A DNA stretch of 37,398 bases from Legionella sp. (GTDB taxonomy: Bacteria > Pseudomonadota > Gammaproteobacteria > Legionellales > Legionellaceae): NCBI GenBank assembly GCA_017306715.1, contig JAFKHV010000032.1, positions 1 through 37,398 of the forward strand, given 5' to 3'. The position numbers and the translations under genes were made by a program. Below are positions 1 through 8,136 of this stretch, piece after piece. The notes beneath the pieces are model-generated. The model made no database searches. It was not told the origin of the DNA and saw nothing but the letters and a program-made list of their open reading frames with translations. Every line of letters starts with the position of its first letter. The first letter of the stretch is position 1.

Positions 1-182
1 GATCACTGTAAAGCCAGCCCTCATACATGCTCCCATTACATCCAACAATAATAAGTTCACCTGCATCACGGACGAAAAAGCAAAGGACTCTATAGGCTGT
101 TGCCCTTTCTTTAAATAAGCGTACTCAGAAATACCTTGACTTAACTTCTTGTCTTGGCTCAGATTCATAGGTAACTTCATCA
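1..182 (-). pseudogene. GNAT acetyltransferase fragment, broken and cut by the window edge
   Basis: Read on the minus strand, the segment translates as a GNAT-like piece containing CFFVRDAGELIIVGCNGS and then GWLYSD, which resembles the beta4 region of small acetyltransferases (a 'GEIIGGCNG' type strand followed by 'LW/LYxD'). An in-frame TGA follows the residues SRYF near position 130, so no intact product can be made here. The rest of the domain would lie to the left of position 1. The family assignment rests on pattern recognition of a short stretch. Confidence 0.4.
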
Positions 183-216
183 TTTCTCTCGTAAGTCACT
201 AGAGTTAAATCACCAT

Positions 217-345
217 TTATTCCTTGAAGCATACAAAAATCCAATTATCCGAAGATTTTCCAGTTAAAGAATCCACACAATAATTTTTAAGTGTCGCCTC
301 TAAAATAAATCCACATTTTTCAGCAACTCTTAAGGGTCTGAGGTG
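217..345 (-). pseudogene. RimJ/RimL-type GNAT acetyltransferase C-terminal fragment
   Basis: The minus strand reads LRPLRVAEKCGFILEATL followed by KNYCVDSLTGKSSDNWIF and a TAA stop at 217-219. This is the typical end of RimJ/RimL-like acetyltransferases ('SxRVAEKxGFxLEGxLRN'). There is no start and no N-terminal half; in this frame a TGA lies just upstream. It lies next to another GNAT fragment in a different frame, so the left edge of the window looks like decayed acetyltransferase genes. Confidence 0.5.
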
Positions 346-632
346 AGGTGGAAAGCGGCTTCATTGGTTACTGCGTTGCTTAAAGCAAAGTAAACACACA
401 AAGCAACAATTGTTTGCTTTTTGCTCATAACTTGATACATTTAGGCTCAATGAACAACGAGTATACATGAGAGAAACATGCATTTATTATTGGATGGGAA
501 AACACTTATAGAGTTAACCAATAATGACCTATACGAGGGTCAGTTTATTAGGGTCTTTCCCAATTACGGGGGCGCTTCAAGTTAGCAACAAAGAACCCTA
601 ACCTAACACTAGTTCTATCATTTTCAAAGTTT

Positions 633-809
633 CTAAATCCATAAGCCCGTTGTTGTATCAACTTCATCTTTCGATGAACTTGCTCTCACTTTTAATGAAA
701 TCTTATCACTACAACTAACGTAAAATTTTGAGAATTGGATAACTTCCTTGCTTAGTGCACATGCTGATTGTGCTACCTTTTTAGGATTGATTAAAGTCGT
801 CGTAGACAG
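633..809 (-). pseudogene. Possible HPr-like remnant downstream of the first EEP gene
   Basis: The frame reads STTTLINPKKVAQSACALSK, then EVIQFSKFYVSCSDKISLKV, and ends at a TAG (633-635) after about 58 codons. The spacing of small, Lys and Phe residues resembles the first half of HPr phosphocarriers ('NxxGLHARPAAxFVKxAxxF'), but the phosphorylated His is absent. No start codon lies in this frame; a strong GAGGAG (824-829) precedes an ATG at 813 that reads only nine codons in another frame. It overlaps the 3' end of the EEP gene. A chance resemblance is quite possible. Confidence 0.25.
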
Positions 810-2446
810 TCATTTGCTGCATTCTCCTCAAATAAAAATTCGATGCTCAAGGGGAGCATGACCGGTTCTGCAAAACTTATTTCTTTCATGGTGCGTACTT
901 GCACGTTCGAGGTATCGTTGGTTAGTGCACCATCGATAGGCATATTATTATTGCCATATTCAAATCCTGCCATTGTGCCCGTAGCAGGCATGATCAGAGT
1001 GTAATTTGAATTGACTAAATCTTTTTCAAAGAAATTTGCCTGATGGTTAAAGTCACCCAATATAATTGTAGGAGTGAATGATTTTTCTGAATTCTCTGCT
1101 AAGCAATACGCTTTTTCCATAATAGAAGACAATTCACTGCCTCTTGTTCCCGGGTGGTGGATCGAGCCCACAACGACTGACTTTTTATCTATCAATGAGA
1201 TAAATTTCGCAACAAGACATGGCTTTAGATATTGGTGGGTGTTTCGATTAAAAGCTAAGCCAAAATTCATACTTTCGAGTAAGTGAAATTTATTTTTATC
1301 ATAGATGATTACACAATTATCTTTACTTGTTTCTCCCACTCTATAGCAAATCATTTGATAATTCTTATTTAAAAAAATTGATTCTGAAAAAGTTTGAAGT
1401 AGTTCAAGCATGTCTGTAGGGTTAGTGCATTCTTGAAAGCAAAAAAAATCATGAGATACAAATTTATGAAGTAGCGCTTTATTTTCTTTGATCCTGTTGA
1501 ATCGTTCTGTCCATCGGAGACATCCATAATTCATCGAGTAAATAATTTCGACTATATGTTTCATGGAGATCTTGAAGTCCTCATGATCTTCGTGATCCGT
1601 ATTTAGCCATAGCTTTATCACTTCTTCAGTATCTTTAATCAGCTCATCTGTTGTTTCAATTTGCTTTTGGATTTGATTTATTTCATCCGTTGTCGTCTTA
1701 AGTTCTATCAATGTGAGATAATGCTCCTGGAGAAAATTCTCAAATAATTCGCGAGTAATTTTAATTTGATAGCTCTCTGGACCTTCGATAAGATTTTTTT
1801 TAATGAAAGCTCCAAAGCTTTGAAGAAAAGAGCGCCAATTAATTTTTTTCCCATCGGAACGCAGAGAATTGGTAACAAAATGTTCTTTTTGAGCAATGTC
1901 AAATATAAAATTTTTAAGGTGTTGGTCCGAAAGTAGATTCCAACTAACCATCAAAATGCCATTAAAATTAACGGTAATCGGTAGATGATCTGACGGACCA
2001 ATCTTCATCAGACCTTGTAAACCAGTACTAATCCCTTGTCTGAAAGCGGATTGTTCAAGTTTTTCTTTTATATTAGATCTACGTAAATCATATTCGTTAT
2101 CGAAAAAGGAAGGATAATGTTTATAGGGTTGAACATGAGGTGGCATCTTTTCTTCGAGATTTGTTTCTGCCTTTTTAAATGCCTGATATACTTCATTTTT
2201 GGAGAGTAAAGGGTTTATAGCGTACCCTCGGGCAATTAAAATCTTTATCAGCTTACAAAAATGTTCCTCATTTTTTATTTCTTTCTGTTCATAGTCGGCA
2301 TATAGCCAGTTAAGAAGTGAGTCTGTATCAGAAGTGCCGGAATTATTATTAGTTTTCATCCAATGATCAAAAGAATCAGCTAATCCCGTAAGATATGGTA
2401 TCGAATCTTCTGTTTTCCAGAGATCATGTTCACCTTTGTTGTACAT
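791..2446 (-). CDS. EEP-fold (endonuclease/exonuclease/phosphatase) hydrolase, putative effector
   Basis: 551 aa. The EEP active-site series is visible in order: SWNLL (Asn170), FFCFQE (Glu339), GSIHHPG (His430/431), ILGDFN (Asp465, Asn467) and PIDGAL (Asp505). The family hydrolyses phosphodiesters or phosphoesters with a divalent metal; the substrate (nucleic acid, phosphoinositide or sphingomyelin) cannot be told. About 165 residues separate the Asn and Glu motifs, far more than in compact EEP enzymes, and part of this insert (about 245-290) looks coiled-coil. The terminal His of the usual 'SDH' motif is not evident. I place the start at 2446 because GGTGGAG lies about 6 nt upstream; TTG and GTG codons further up are less likely. 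No signal peptide is seen. The palindromic site at 2750 with a TATGAT -10 at 2724-2719 is its likely promoter, giving a leader of about 270 nt. Effector status is inferred from context. Confidence 0.75.
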   Translation of the reverse strand: MYNKGEHDLWKTEDSIPYLTGLADSFDHWMKTNNNSGTSDTDSLLNWLYADYEQKEIKNEEHFCKLIKILIARGYAINPLLSKNEVYQAFKKAETNLEEKMPPHVQPYKHYPSFFDNEYDLRRSNIKEKLEQSAFRQGISTGLQGLMKIGPSDHLPITVNFNGILMVSWNLLSDQHLKNFIFDIAQKEHFVTNSLRSDGKKINWRSFLQSFGAFIKKNLIEGPESYQIKITRELFENFLQEHYLTLIELKTTTDEINQIQKQIETTDELIKDTEEVIKLWLNTDHEDHEDFKISMKHIVEIIYSMNYGCLRWTERFNRIKENKALLHKFVSHDFFCFQECTNPTDMLELLQTFSESIFLNKNYQMICYRVGETSKDNCVIIYDKNKFHLLESMNFGLAFNRNTHQYLKPCLVAKFISLIDKKSVVVGSIHHPGTRGSELSSIMEKAYCLAENSEKSFTPTIILGDFNHQANFFEKDLVNSNYTLIMPATGTMAGFEYGNNNMPIDGALTNDTSNVQVRTMKEISFAEPVMLPLSIEFLFEENAANDCLRRL

Positions 2447-2749
2447 GTTTCGCTCCACCAAATAATGAGTTCTGGTTTAAATATTAACTTTATGTATACA
2501 AAGTTTCAAAATACTTCATCAGCACTTTGTTTGTAAAACCACTTTCCGATGCCTTATTTAGAGGCATATCAATACAAACACGTATCATAAGCGAAGTCCT
2601 AAAAGAGTATATTTAAGGTATCTCAACAAAATAAGTATTTTTATTATCCCGTTTAAGTTCTATACGTAACTGCATGGGTTTGCTTGAAGTCACTGCTGAA
2701 TTCTTATGCATTTAGTTCATCATATGACAGGAACAATTAACCTTCAATA

Positions 2750-2763
2750 CCGTACTTTTACGG
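2750..2763. promoter_or_regulatory. Palindromic operator CCGTA-N4-TACGG, site 1
   Basis: CCGTACTTTTACGG, a perfect match. On the minus strand TATGAT (2724-2719) begins 32.5 bp from the centre, with a TTGAAG-like -35 between (2747-2742). It therefore most likely serves the minus-strand EEP gene starting at 2446. No comparable hexamer sits at that distance on the plus strand. Confidence 0.65.
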
Positions 2764-2787
2764 ATGGTATTCCTAGAGTAAGGTAAA

Positions 2788-2931
2788 GTGTTTGATAAAA
2801 TGTTATTGCGCCCGCAAGTCAGTGGAGAACAAGAGGCCATTTAAGAGATCATTGAGAACAACCCTAATCTACAATTAAAAGGGATTACGTTACCGGTGGG
2901 TGGTTTATTCAATAATCCTGATTATCCGTAA
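2788..2931 (+). pseudogene. Short decayed reading frame of unknown origin
   Basis: From a GTG at 2788 the frame reads FDKMLLRPQVSGEQEAI, then TAA, then EIIENNPNLQLKGITLPVGG and LFNNPDYP to a second TAA. The text after the stop is protein-like, so this may be the remains of a gene, but I do not recognise a family. The second operator overlaps its last codons. Confidence 0.25.
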
Positions 2932-2939
2932 AGATACGG
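2926..2939. promoter_or_regulatory. Palindromic operator CCGTA-N4-TACGG, site 2
   Basis: CCGTAAAGATACGG, a perfect match. On the plus strand CATAAT (2965-2970) begins 32.5 bp from the centre. It faces the EEP gene at 3170, giving a predicted leader of about 190 nt. Confidence 0.7.
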
Positions 2940-3169
2940 TATTGCGGTTTGCAATTTAAAATCACATAATCGCTGAACAAATCAATGGGGCAAAGAATGA
3001 ACGTTCTGCTTATGAGCCCTTTTCTTATTTAACTACCGGATCGCTTTTCAGATGCCCCTTGATACAGAAAGCAAAATTAAATTTTAAAACAGAGATGATT
3101 TACAATTAGTCAATATGCATTTATAATGCACTCTATTTCGTATTATCCTCTTAGAAGATCGAGTCACCC

Positions 3170-4363
3170 ATGCAAAGTTTATTTGAAAAACCTTTAAAAG
3201 AGAAAAATGATGAGTTCAATTCAAGTGATTGGAGTCAAGATAAAGCCGATTTATTCACTGAAAAAAATAATACAGCACGCATTGACGCGCTCGCCAAAGA
3301 ATTCACCGTAAGCCCCACCTCGCTCCCCTCGAACAATACAAAGGAGTCCTTAACCGATCATGAACTCGTGGATAACTCTTTTTCAACATCCATCGGAGTG
3401 GTTCATGCTTATTCTTACAATTTGCTGACTCGAAAATGCATGACCTTTCGTCCGGCACAAACGGGCGGCGAGCTCAATGTTCGCTTAAATTGTCCCTTAT
3501 CCTGGATTATGAATTCAAAATTGCAGGACATCAATCAAGAGCTTTTACAATATGGCGTACGCCTTCGAAAAGCTGCGAACCCCAAATTATTTGTCAAAGA
3601 AGAGCTTGAGTTGGTGGACTGCGCCACCCAACTTCGAGCACACGTTCTACCCATCGATAAACTGTATTTGGAGACCGAAGAGGAATATTCAAAACGACTG
3701 TCATCACTCGGAGCATTGATTGGTCAAAAAATGCAAGCCGCTACCTTAAAGCAGGAAATGGTCTTTTTTGCACTCCAGGAATTACACCATGATGATTCTT
3801 CTGTCGACACATTAATGAATGCTATCCAGCTTCATTTTAACAGTGGAACAGCAGGCATTCATTATCAAAAAATTGTAGGGTCTTCTTGCTTTCCTGCGGT
3901 CGTTTACAATAAAAACATTTTAGAGCCGGTTTCTAACGCACGAGTGGATGCGTTTACCACGGAATTTACTGCACTCATTCGTGGCAACGGAGGCACGGGT
4001 TCGGTACGGCAATTGAGTGTGGGGGCATTCAAAATGCAAAAGCACGATGAAGTCTTTCTAGTTGCCAGCTTCCATGCCGATTATGCCACCATCAATCAAA
4101 ACAAAAACGAACACCTTCTTGTCGAACTTGCTGAGCTCGCTCAAAAATACAGTGTCATTCTCGGTGGGGATTTTAATAAGAAAATTGAGAGTCAATCCAC
4201 TTTTGAGGGTCTTGAGGGCACTCTGTCTAATGAGAGCATCCAGGTCCGCATGAAATCAACGCCGCCTGGCTTGCAGTTAAATGATACTCTCGATGCCGTT
4301 TTTGTGCCGTATACTTTGAACTTGGAAGAAACGTGTGCACATCATCTACACCATCGCATATAG
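3170..4363 (+). CDS. EEP-fold hydrolase, second member of the divergent pair, putative effector
   Basis: 397 aa. EEP motifs are AYSYNLL (Asn84), ALQELH (Glu204), ASFHAD (His302), GGDFN (Asp334, Asn336) and NDTLDAVF (Asp375). As in the neighbouring EEP protein, the Asn and Glu motifs are separated by a long, mostly helical insert (about 120 residues) and the final His is not in its usual place. The two proteins also share a 'QVRxMK'-like stretch before the last Asp, so they are probably distant paralogues. The first 70 residues are polar and low in complexity, without a signal peptide. The gene has its own palindromic site (2926) and -10. It ends 62 bp from a convergent acetyltransferase gene with a strong hairpin between. 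Substrate unknown. Confidence 0.7.
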   Translation: MQSLFEKPLKEKNDEFNSSDWSQDKADLFTEKNNTARIDALAKEFTVSPTSLPSNNTKESLTDHELVDNSFSTSIGVVHAYSYNLLTRKCMTFRPAQTGGELNVRLNCPLSWIMNSKLQDINQELLQYGVRLRKAANPKLFVKEELELVDCATQLRAHVLPIDKLYLETEEEYSKRLSSLGALIGQKMQAATLKQEMVFFALQELHHDDSSVDTLMNAIQLHFNSGTAGIHYQKIVGSSCFPAVVYNKNILEPVSNARVDAFTTEFTALIRGNGGTGSVRQLSVGAFKMQKHDEVFLVASFHADYATINQNKNEHLLVELAELAQKYSVILGGDFNKKIESQSTFEGLEGTLSNESIQVRMKSTPPGLQLNDTLDAVFVPYTLNLEETCAHHLHHRI

Positions 4364-4396
4364 TTCGCAGTAACTCCATGAAGATGAATTGTTGCC

Positions 4397-4431
4397 CCTT
4401 AAATCGTTTCACACATTGAAACGGTTTAAGG
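4397..4431. terminator. 15-bp hairpin between convergent genes
   Basis: CCTTAAATCGTTTCA (4397-4411), a 5-nt loop, then TGAAACGGTTTAAGG (4417-4431) pair with a single G-T wobble. The hairpin overlaps the stop codon of the minus-strand acetyltransferase and lies just after the EEP gene. There is no clear T tract on either side, so a bidirectional terminator is likely but not textbook. Confidence 0.55.
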
Positions 4432-4902
4432 CATAGCAACTAAATCTTTGGACATTACAAGGACCTCATGGCAACTGAATGATTCCCGACCCATTACTGT
4501 CCAACCTAATCTTTGATAAAACGGAACAACTGCGGCATCGTAAGTATAAAGATAAAGGATATTAAACCCCAGCTCTTTTGCTAAACGCGACATGTGTACC
4601 AGCAGCATCGTACCGATACCTTGCCGTTGATACGGACCATCAACGACTAAGTCGCCAATCCAAGGCGATAAATGAGGACAGATTTCGGCGTCCAATTCCA
4701 GGGTGCAGGAACCCATGGGGATTTCATCCTGAAGCGCCACATAAGTAACCGGCATTTCCTGATGAAGTTCTTTGAAATACAAGGACGTGATTTCTTCGAG
4801 GGTTAGTTCGGGCATCCACCGCTGTCCCAGTTCATTTTGCCAAATCTTTGCCAGGGCAGGAATGGTGTGTGGATGATTTTTTAGTAAGTCTATTTTCATC
4901 AT
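4426..4902 (-). CDS. GNAT family N-acetyltransferase
   Basis: 158 aa, a complete single-domain GNAT protein. The acetyl-CoA pyrophosphate-binding loop is Q92-R-Q-G-I-G97 in VDGPYQRQGIGTMLL, preceded by the beta4 strand WIGDLVVD and followed by YTYDAAVVPFYQRLGW, the usual beta5 to alpha4 segment. It transfers an acetyl group from acetyl-CoA to an amine; the substrate is not identifiable. Two start codons are in tandem (4902 and 4899); AGGG upstream is better spaced for the second. It stands alone on the minus strand among plus-strand effector-like genes and lacks the palindromic site, so it is probably not part of that regulon. Confidence 0.85.
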   Translation of the reverse strand: MMKIDLLKNHPHTIPALAKIWQNELGQRWMPELTLEEITSLYFKELHQEMPVTYVALQDEIPMGSCTLELDAEICPHLSPWIGDLVVDGPYQRQGIGTMLLVHMSRLAKELGFNILYLYTYDAAVVPFYQRLGWTVMGRESFSCHEVLVMSKDLVAMP

Positions 4903-5091
4903 TTTCCCTAAGAACGTTTATTCATAAGGTCATAAAATTGCTGTAAGAATAGCACGAGGTTTGGCTTAATCCCCTATCATGAGACAACTTCTGATGCTCA
5001 TCGTCCTCCCTGCTTTTGAGACGGACTGCGAGCCTTACAACGAAAACTTTAGACTACCCAAGTGCACCCTAAATGGCCTCTGCTTAATAAT

Positions 5092-5105
5092 CCGTAACTA
5101 TACGG
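5092..5105. promoter_or_regulatory. Palindromic operator CCGTA-N4-TACGG, site 3
   Basis: CCGTAACTATACGG, a perfect match. TATTAT (5131-5136) begins 32.5 bp from the centre, predicting transcription from about 5143. The site lies inside the longest possible frame of the following LRR gene and argues for a start downstream of it. Confidence 0.7.
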
Positions 5106-5167
5106 TTCGACTTATGAAGAACCTTTGTGTTATTATTATGACCAAATTGATTGATATGCGGGGAATC

Positions 5168-7171
5168 ATGCAAAGCGCTATAGAAAGGTTTAAAGGGCTT
5201 GGGCTGAAAATAAAAGAGCGAGCTAATGAGGCAAAGCTAAAAATAGAAGAACACCGAATAGAAGGAGGGAGAAATATTCCATTACATGAGGCCTTATTTT
5301 TACTTGGAGGACAATTAGAATACATTGCGCTAGGACGAAGGAGTGATACGAGAAAACTGACAAACATTTTGGCCGAGACTCTTTTGGGCCGTAAAAACCT
5401 AATAATTTCTCAGAATCAGGCAGAAGAGCCACAGCCGTTAACACAAGAAGAATTCAATCTCTCACACGTATTTTTTGCCTTTGAAAAGCTCGTTCAGTTG
5501 CTCGTTGAATTTCTAATGGAGGATAGCGCCCTCCAAAAACTCACCCTGAATCAATGCTGCATCAGTGCAAAAAGCGCCCCGCATCTTGTACAGTTAATCA
5601 AAACACATCCCTCCCTGGTGGCGCTTGAGTTGGCGTCCAATGACCTTGACGATGAAGGAGTACGCGTCTTGGCCGAGACGCTCACCCATAATACCCGCTT
5701 GCGTCACTTAAATCTAAACCACAATCAAATCACGAAAAACGGAATCAAATACTTGGCACGGGCCCTATTAACCAATAGCCACTTAACCCATCTCCATCTC
5801 GAGCAGAACGCGGTGGGTGCCATCGGTATTGAGTACTTATGCATCGCTTTGAGAGCGAATTATACGCTGGTGGAATTGACCCTGGATGAGGATGATGCGC
5901 GCATAACCACCTATCTGCAACGTAACCAACAGTTAGCACAGGCGTTAGCGCCGCTCAACGATGCGCTGGGCAAAGGCTTAATTCTAACCAACAGCGTACA
6001 GATTGCATCCTGTCTTCAGGACATTGAACGGTTATTCCCTAATCGTTCGGAACTTGGCGACGACAGCTACCCGCAGGAAACCTATCGTTTGCTGACCGCC
6101 TTAGGGCATCACATCTCAGGCGATGCGGAAGCGGCGATTCATGCCCTCCTGCCAGCTTTTACGAACCCCTCTTTTCAAGACATAGCACTTCAGGTTTTGG
6201 GGGTCGTGTTCTCCTCGGATGCAATCAAACCTCAATTACTAAAAATGGGTTTATTGAACGATGGACTGCTCTTCAGTCTTTATATTCTAGAGAAAAGTCC
6301 ACCCGCTCCAGAGATAAAAACAAATGCCTGCATGGCGCTCTACCGCTGCCTCTATGAAACGCAAGTATACACCATTAACGAAAAATACACGTTTGAACGG
6401 GAAAATCTGCTTTTGACGGAAAGCGAACTTCGTCAGCTCGTGCAGGAGGCCGCGCGCCCTGAGTATACGAAAGGAAATCCCGAAGAAGCCTTAGCGCTCC
6501 ATGAAGGATTAAAAAGAATGACTGATGCTTCTTTACTGGCCAATATCTGTTCGATACCTGCGTTCAATAACATTCTTAAATCCAGATACCCGCATGCACG
6601 AAACATCACCTCGCCCGCTTATTGCCTCTGGGCCGCAGCATCCCAAACCCCCTTGATGCTCTCCATTGCTGCGCCGTCTGATGTCCCATTGGTTAGAAAA
6701 AAATTGGAGCCAGGGCCAACGATTGAAGATTTAGTCCAGCCCATTAAAAAAAGATTGGCACACATCGCACCACAAGAGCTCAAAGTTCCCGAGCCGCGCG
6801 CAGAAAACGCAGCCGATATTGAGCTTGCTTTATCATCGCTGGACGAAATCAATAAAGACTTTGGCGGCCTGGAACTTAGAGACGAGCGACTGGAGAAACT
6901 AAAACGTTTTCGCGAACGTTATGAGCGGCGCTTCGCCTTTGACCGCACCAGCTGCTGTTTTGGCTTTTTTTATCGCTCACGTTTGAATTTGACCGAGGCC
7001 ACCTCATTAAACGATATTTTTAACCATGCACTCAAAAACCAGGGCCATCGCACGCGCTCGGTGTTGCAGGAATTAGGATGGCTCGAGTCGGACGGCCAAA
7101 TCGAGGCATCCATTCGCGTCTTGATGGACTATGAACGTGAAGAATTCGAGCAAGTGAGCCTGCTCCCATAG
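5168..7171 (+). CDS. Leucine-rich repeat (NLR/RI-type) protein, putative effector
   Basis: 667 aa from the ATG at 5168. The frame stays open back to 4979, but the regulatory palindrome (5092-5105) and its -10 lie within that extension, so the true start must be after about 5143; GGGGA just before 5168 makes this the best choice (5156 is the alternative). Residues about 120-240 form four to five ribonuclease-inhibitor-type LRRs, for example LRHLNLNHNQITKNGIKYLA and LVALELASNDLDDEGVRVLA. The rest (about 250-660) is mostly helical and unrecognised. The C-terminus DYEREEFEQVSLLP contains an acidic cluster near a hydrophobic end, as in Dot/Icm 'E-block' signals. LRRs of this type bind host proteins; no enzymatic motif is visible. 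Effector status is an inference. Confidence 0.75.
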   Translation: MQSAIERFKGLGLKIKERANEAKLKIEEHRIEGGRNIPLHEALFLLGGQLEYIALGRRSDTRKLTNILAETLLGRKNLIISQNQAEEPQPLTQEEFNLSHVFFAFEKLVQLLVEFLMEDSALQKLTLNQCCISAKSAPHLVQLIKTHPSLVALELASNDLDDEGVRVLAETLTHNTRLRHLNLNHNQITKNGIKYLARALLTNSHLTHLHLEQNAVGAIGIEYLCIALRANYTLVELTLDEDDARITTYLQRNQQLAQALAPLNDALGKGLILTNSVQIASCLQDIERLFPNRSELGDDSYPQETYRLLTALGHHISGDAEAAIHALLPAFTNPSFQDIALQVLGVVFSSDAIKPQLLKMGLLNDGLLFSLYILEKSPPAPEIKTNACMALYRCLYETQVYTINEKYTFERENLLLTESELRQLVQEAARPEYTKGNPEEALALHEGLKRMTDASLLANICSIPAFNNILKSRYPHARNITSPAYCLWAAASQTPLMLSIAAPSDVPLVRKKLEPGPTIEDLVQPIKKRLAHIAPQELKVPEPRAENAADIELALSSLDEINKDFGGLELRDERLEKLKRFRERYERRFAFDRTSCCFGFFYRSRLNLTEATSLNDIFNHALKNQGHRTRSVLQELGWLESDGQIEASIRVLMDYEREEFEQVSLLP

Positions 7172-7316
7172 GAAATTAAAAAGTATTCTCTTACAAAATT
7201 TTGGGAGTTTTTAGCCCGTTCCTGTAAGGTTTAAGGCTGGTTATTGGGTTTTTGTGTGTACGTACTCCTTTACCTGGCTTGAATCAAAAAGCGTGACTCA
7301 CTGCATTGAACTCTGT

Positions 7317-7850
7317 TTATTTTAATTCTTTCGTTAACCAGAAGACCAATTCATCATCCAAACAAACCATCGTTCCTGGGTCGATGGGCTGATAAGCATA
7401 GGTCACACCCAATCCATCAGGAACATAGCCTGCTTGGATATAAAGACGCTGTGCTGGGCCGTATCCTCCATCAGGTCCACCGTAGAGACCGACACCAATC
7501 CCGACCTTATTTCCCTGACTTTTCGCGGCATCCTCCGCCACACGCAAAAGAGCACGACCAATGCCCTGCCGCCGATAAGCAGGCAATACATTTAAATCCA
7601 TGATTTCGGGGATGTTCTGATGCGCAAACGGTGGATACTGTGAGACCCATTTCAACGTCACATATCCCAGGCAATGCTGGCCTTGATACGCCAGCCAGAC
7701 CCTGCGCTGTTCCTGGTGTTGCTCTTCTATATAGCGCGTAAACAAAGAGGCCGGTTTCGGCCAGTTGGCTTTCTGAAAAGCTTCCACCAGCTGCGGTATA
7801 TCCGCTAATTCCAGGGTTTTTAGGGCATATTGTGTTTTGAATTCGTTCAT
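7317..7850 (-). CDS. GNAT family N-acetyltransferase
   Basis: 177 aa. The acetyl-CoA loop is R94-Q-G-I-G98 in LPAYRRQGIGRALL, after the beta4 strand EIMDLNVL. A Gly-rich segment (GLYGGPDGGYGPAQRLYIQ) precedes the alpha4 region ending in AGYVPDGLGV, a pattern seen in a subset of small acetyltransferases. The substrate is unknown. Only a weak GAG precedes the start codon. It lies convergent to the LRR gene (145 bp gap, no clear terminator seen) and divergent from the protease/ankyrin gene. It has no palindromic site positioned for its promoter. Confidence 0.82.
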   Translation of the reverse strand: MNEFKTQYALKTLELADIPQLVEAFQKANWPKPASLFTRYIEEQHQEQRRVWLAYQGQHCLGYVTLKWVSQYPPFAHQNIPEIMDLNVLPAYRRQGIGRALLRVAEDAAKSQGNKVGIGVGLYGGPDGGYGPAQRLYIQAGYVPDGLGVTYAYQPIDPGTMVCLDDELVFWLTKELK

Positions 7851-7988
7851 GAATAAGCTCGAATTTTGAATGAGGCTAAGCCAGTCAAGGATAACCCGTT
7901 TCAGTATGTGAGCACAGAAACGGAATTATAAAGCTCCGGCGCAACTTATGCAGAGTTAAAATCCACAAAATTACCTCATAAAATACTT

Positions 7989-8067
7989 CCGTAAATTACA
8001 CAATAATACCGTAAATCTACGGTAAAAATCACTAAAAGCACTGAAATCCGTGTAAATAAATTGTAAA
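7989..8067 (+). promoter_or_regulatory. Cluster of GTAAA repeats upstream of the protease/ankyrin gene (CpxR-like boxes)
   Basis: GTAAA occurs at 7991, 8011, 8022, 8052 and 8063 on the same strand. Two pairs (8011/8022 and 8052/8063) fit GTAA-N7-GTAA, the half-site arrangement described for CpxR. The intervals (20, 11, 30, 11 bp) are close to whole helical turns. CpxR is a known regulator of effector genes in Legionella, so dual control with the overlapping palindrome is plausible. AT-rich sequence can produce such repeats by chance. Confidence 0.4.
8009..8022. promoter_or_regulatory. Palindromic operator CCGTA-N4-TACGG, site 4
   Basis: CCGTAAATCTACGG, a perfect match, 114 bp before the start at 8137. 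It is the one site without a convincing -10 at 31.5-32.5 bp; the nearest candidate, TGTAAA at 8051, is 35.5 bp from the centre. It overlaps two of the GTAAA repeats. Confidence 0.55.
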
Positions 8068-8136
8068 TTAACCCGCTTGGTAAATAAACCATTAGGTCAA
8101 TAGAGTAACATCTTTCCTTTTAATGAGGGCTTTCCG

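Larger units (their letters stand above)
2447..3169. other. 723-bp divergent intergenic region with two palindromic sites
   Basis: This gap separates the two divergent EEP genes. It holds two copies of the CCGTA-N4-TACGG palindrome (2750 and 2926), each with a -10-like hexamer facing one of the two genes, and a short decayed reading frame (2788-2931). No other gene is supported. Confidence 0.6.

Noticed and set aside
478..585. A 35-codon plus-strand frame beginning MHLLLDGKTLIELTNNDLYE
   Set aside because: Only a weak purine-rich stretch precedes it, it has no recognised family and lies among decayed sequence; too weak to call a gene.
5745..5939. Short open frames opposite or within the large genes
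   Set aside because: They are shadows of well-supported coding frames, lack ribosome-binding sites and show no protein-family signal.
7172..7316. Possible terminator between the LRR gene and the GNAT gene (cttaca and tgtaag pair)
   Set aside because: The arms are only about 6 bp and about 30 nt apart, so a stable hairpin is unlikely.
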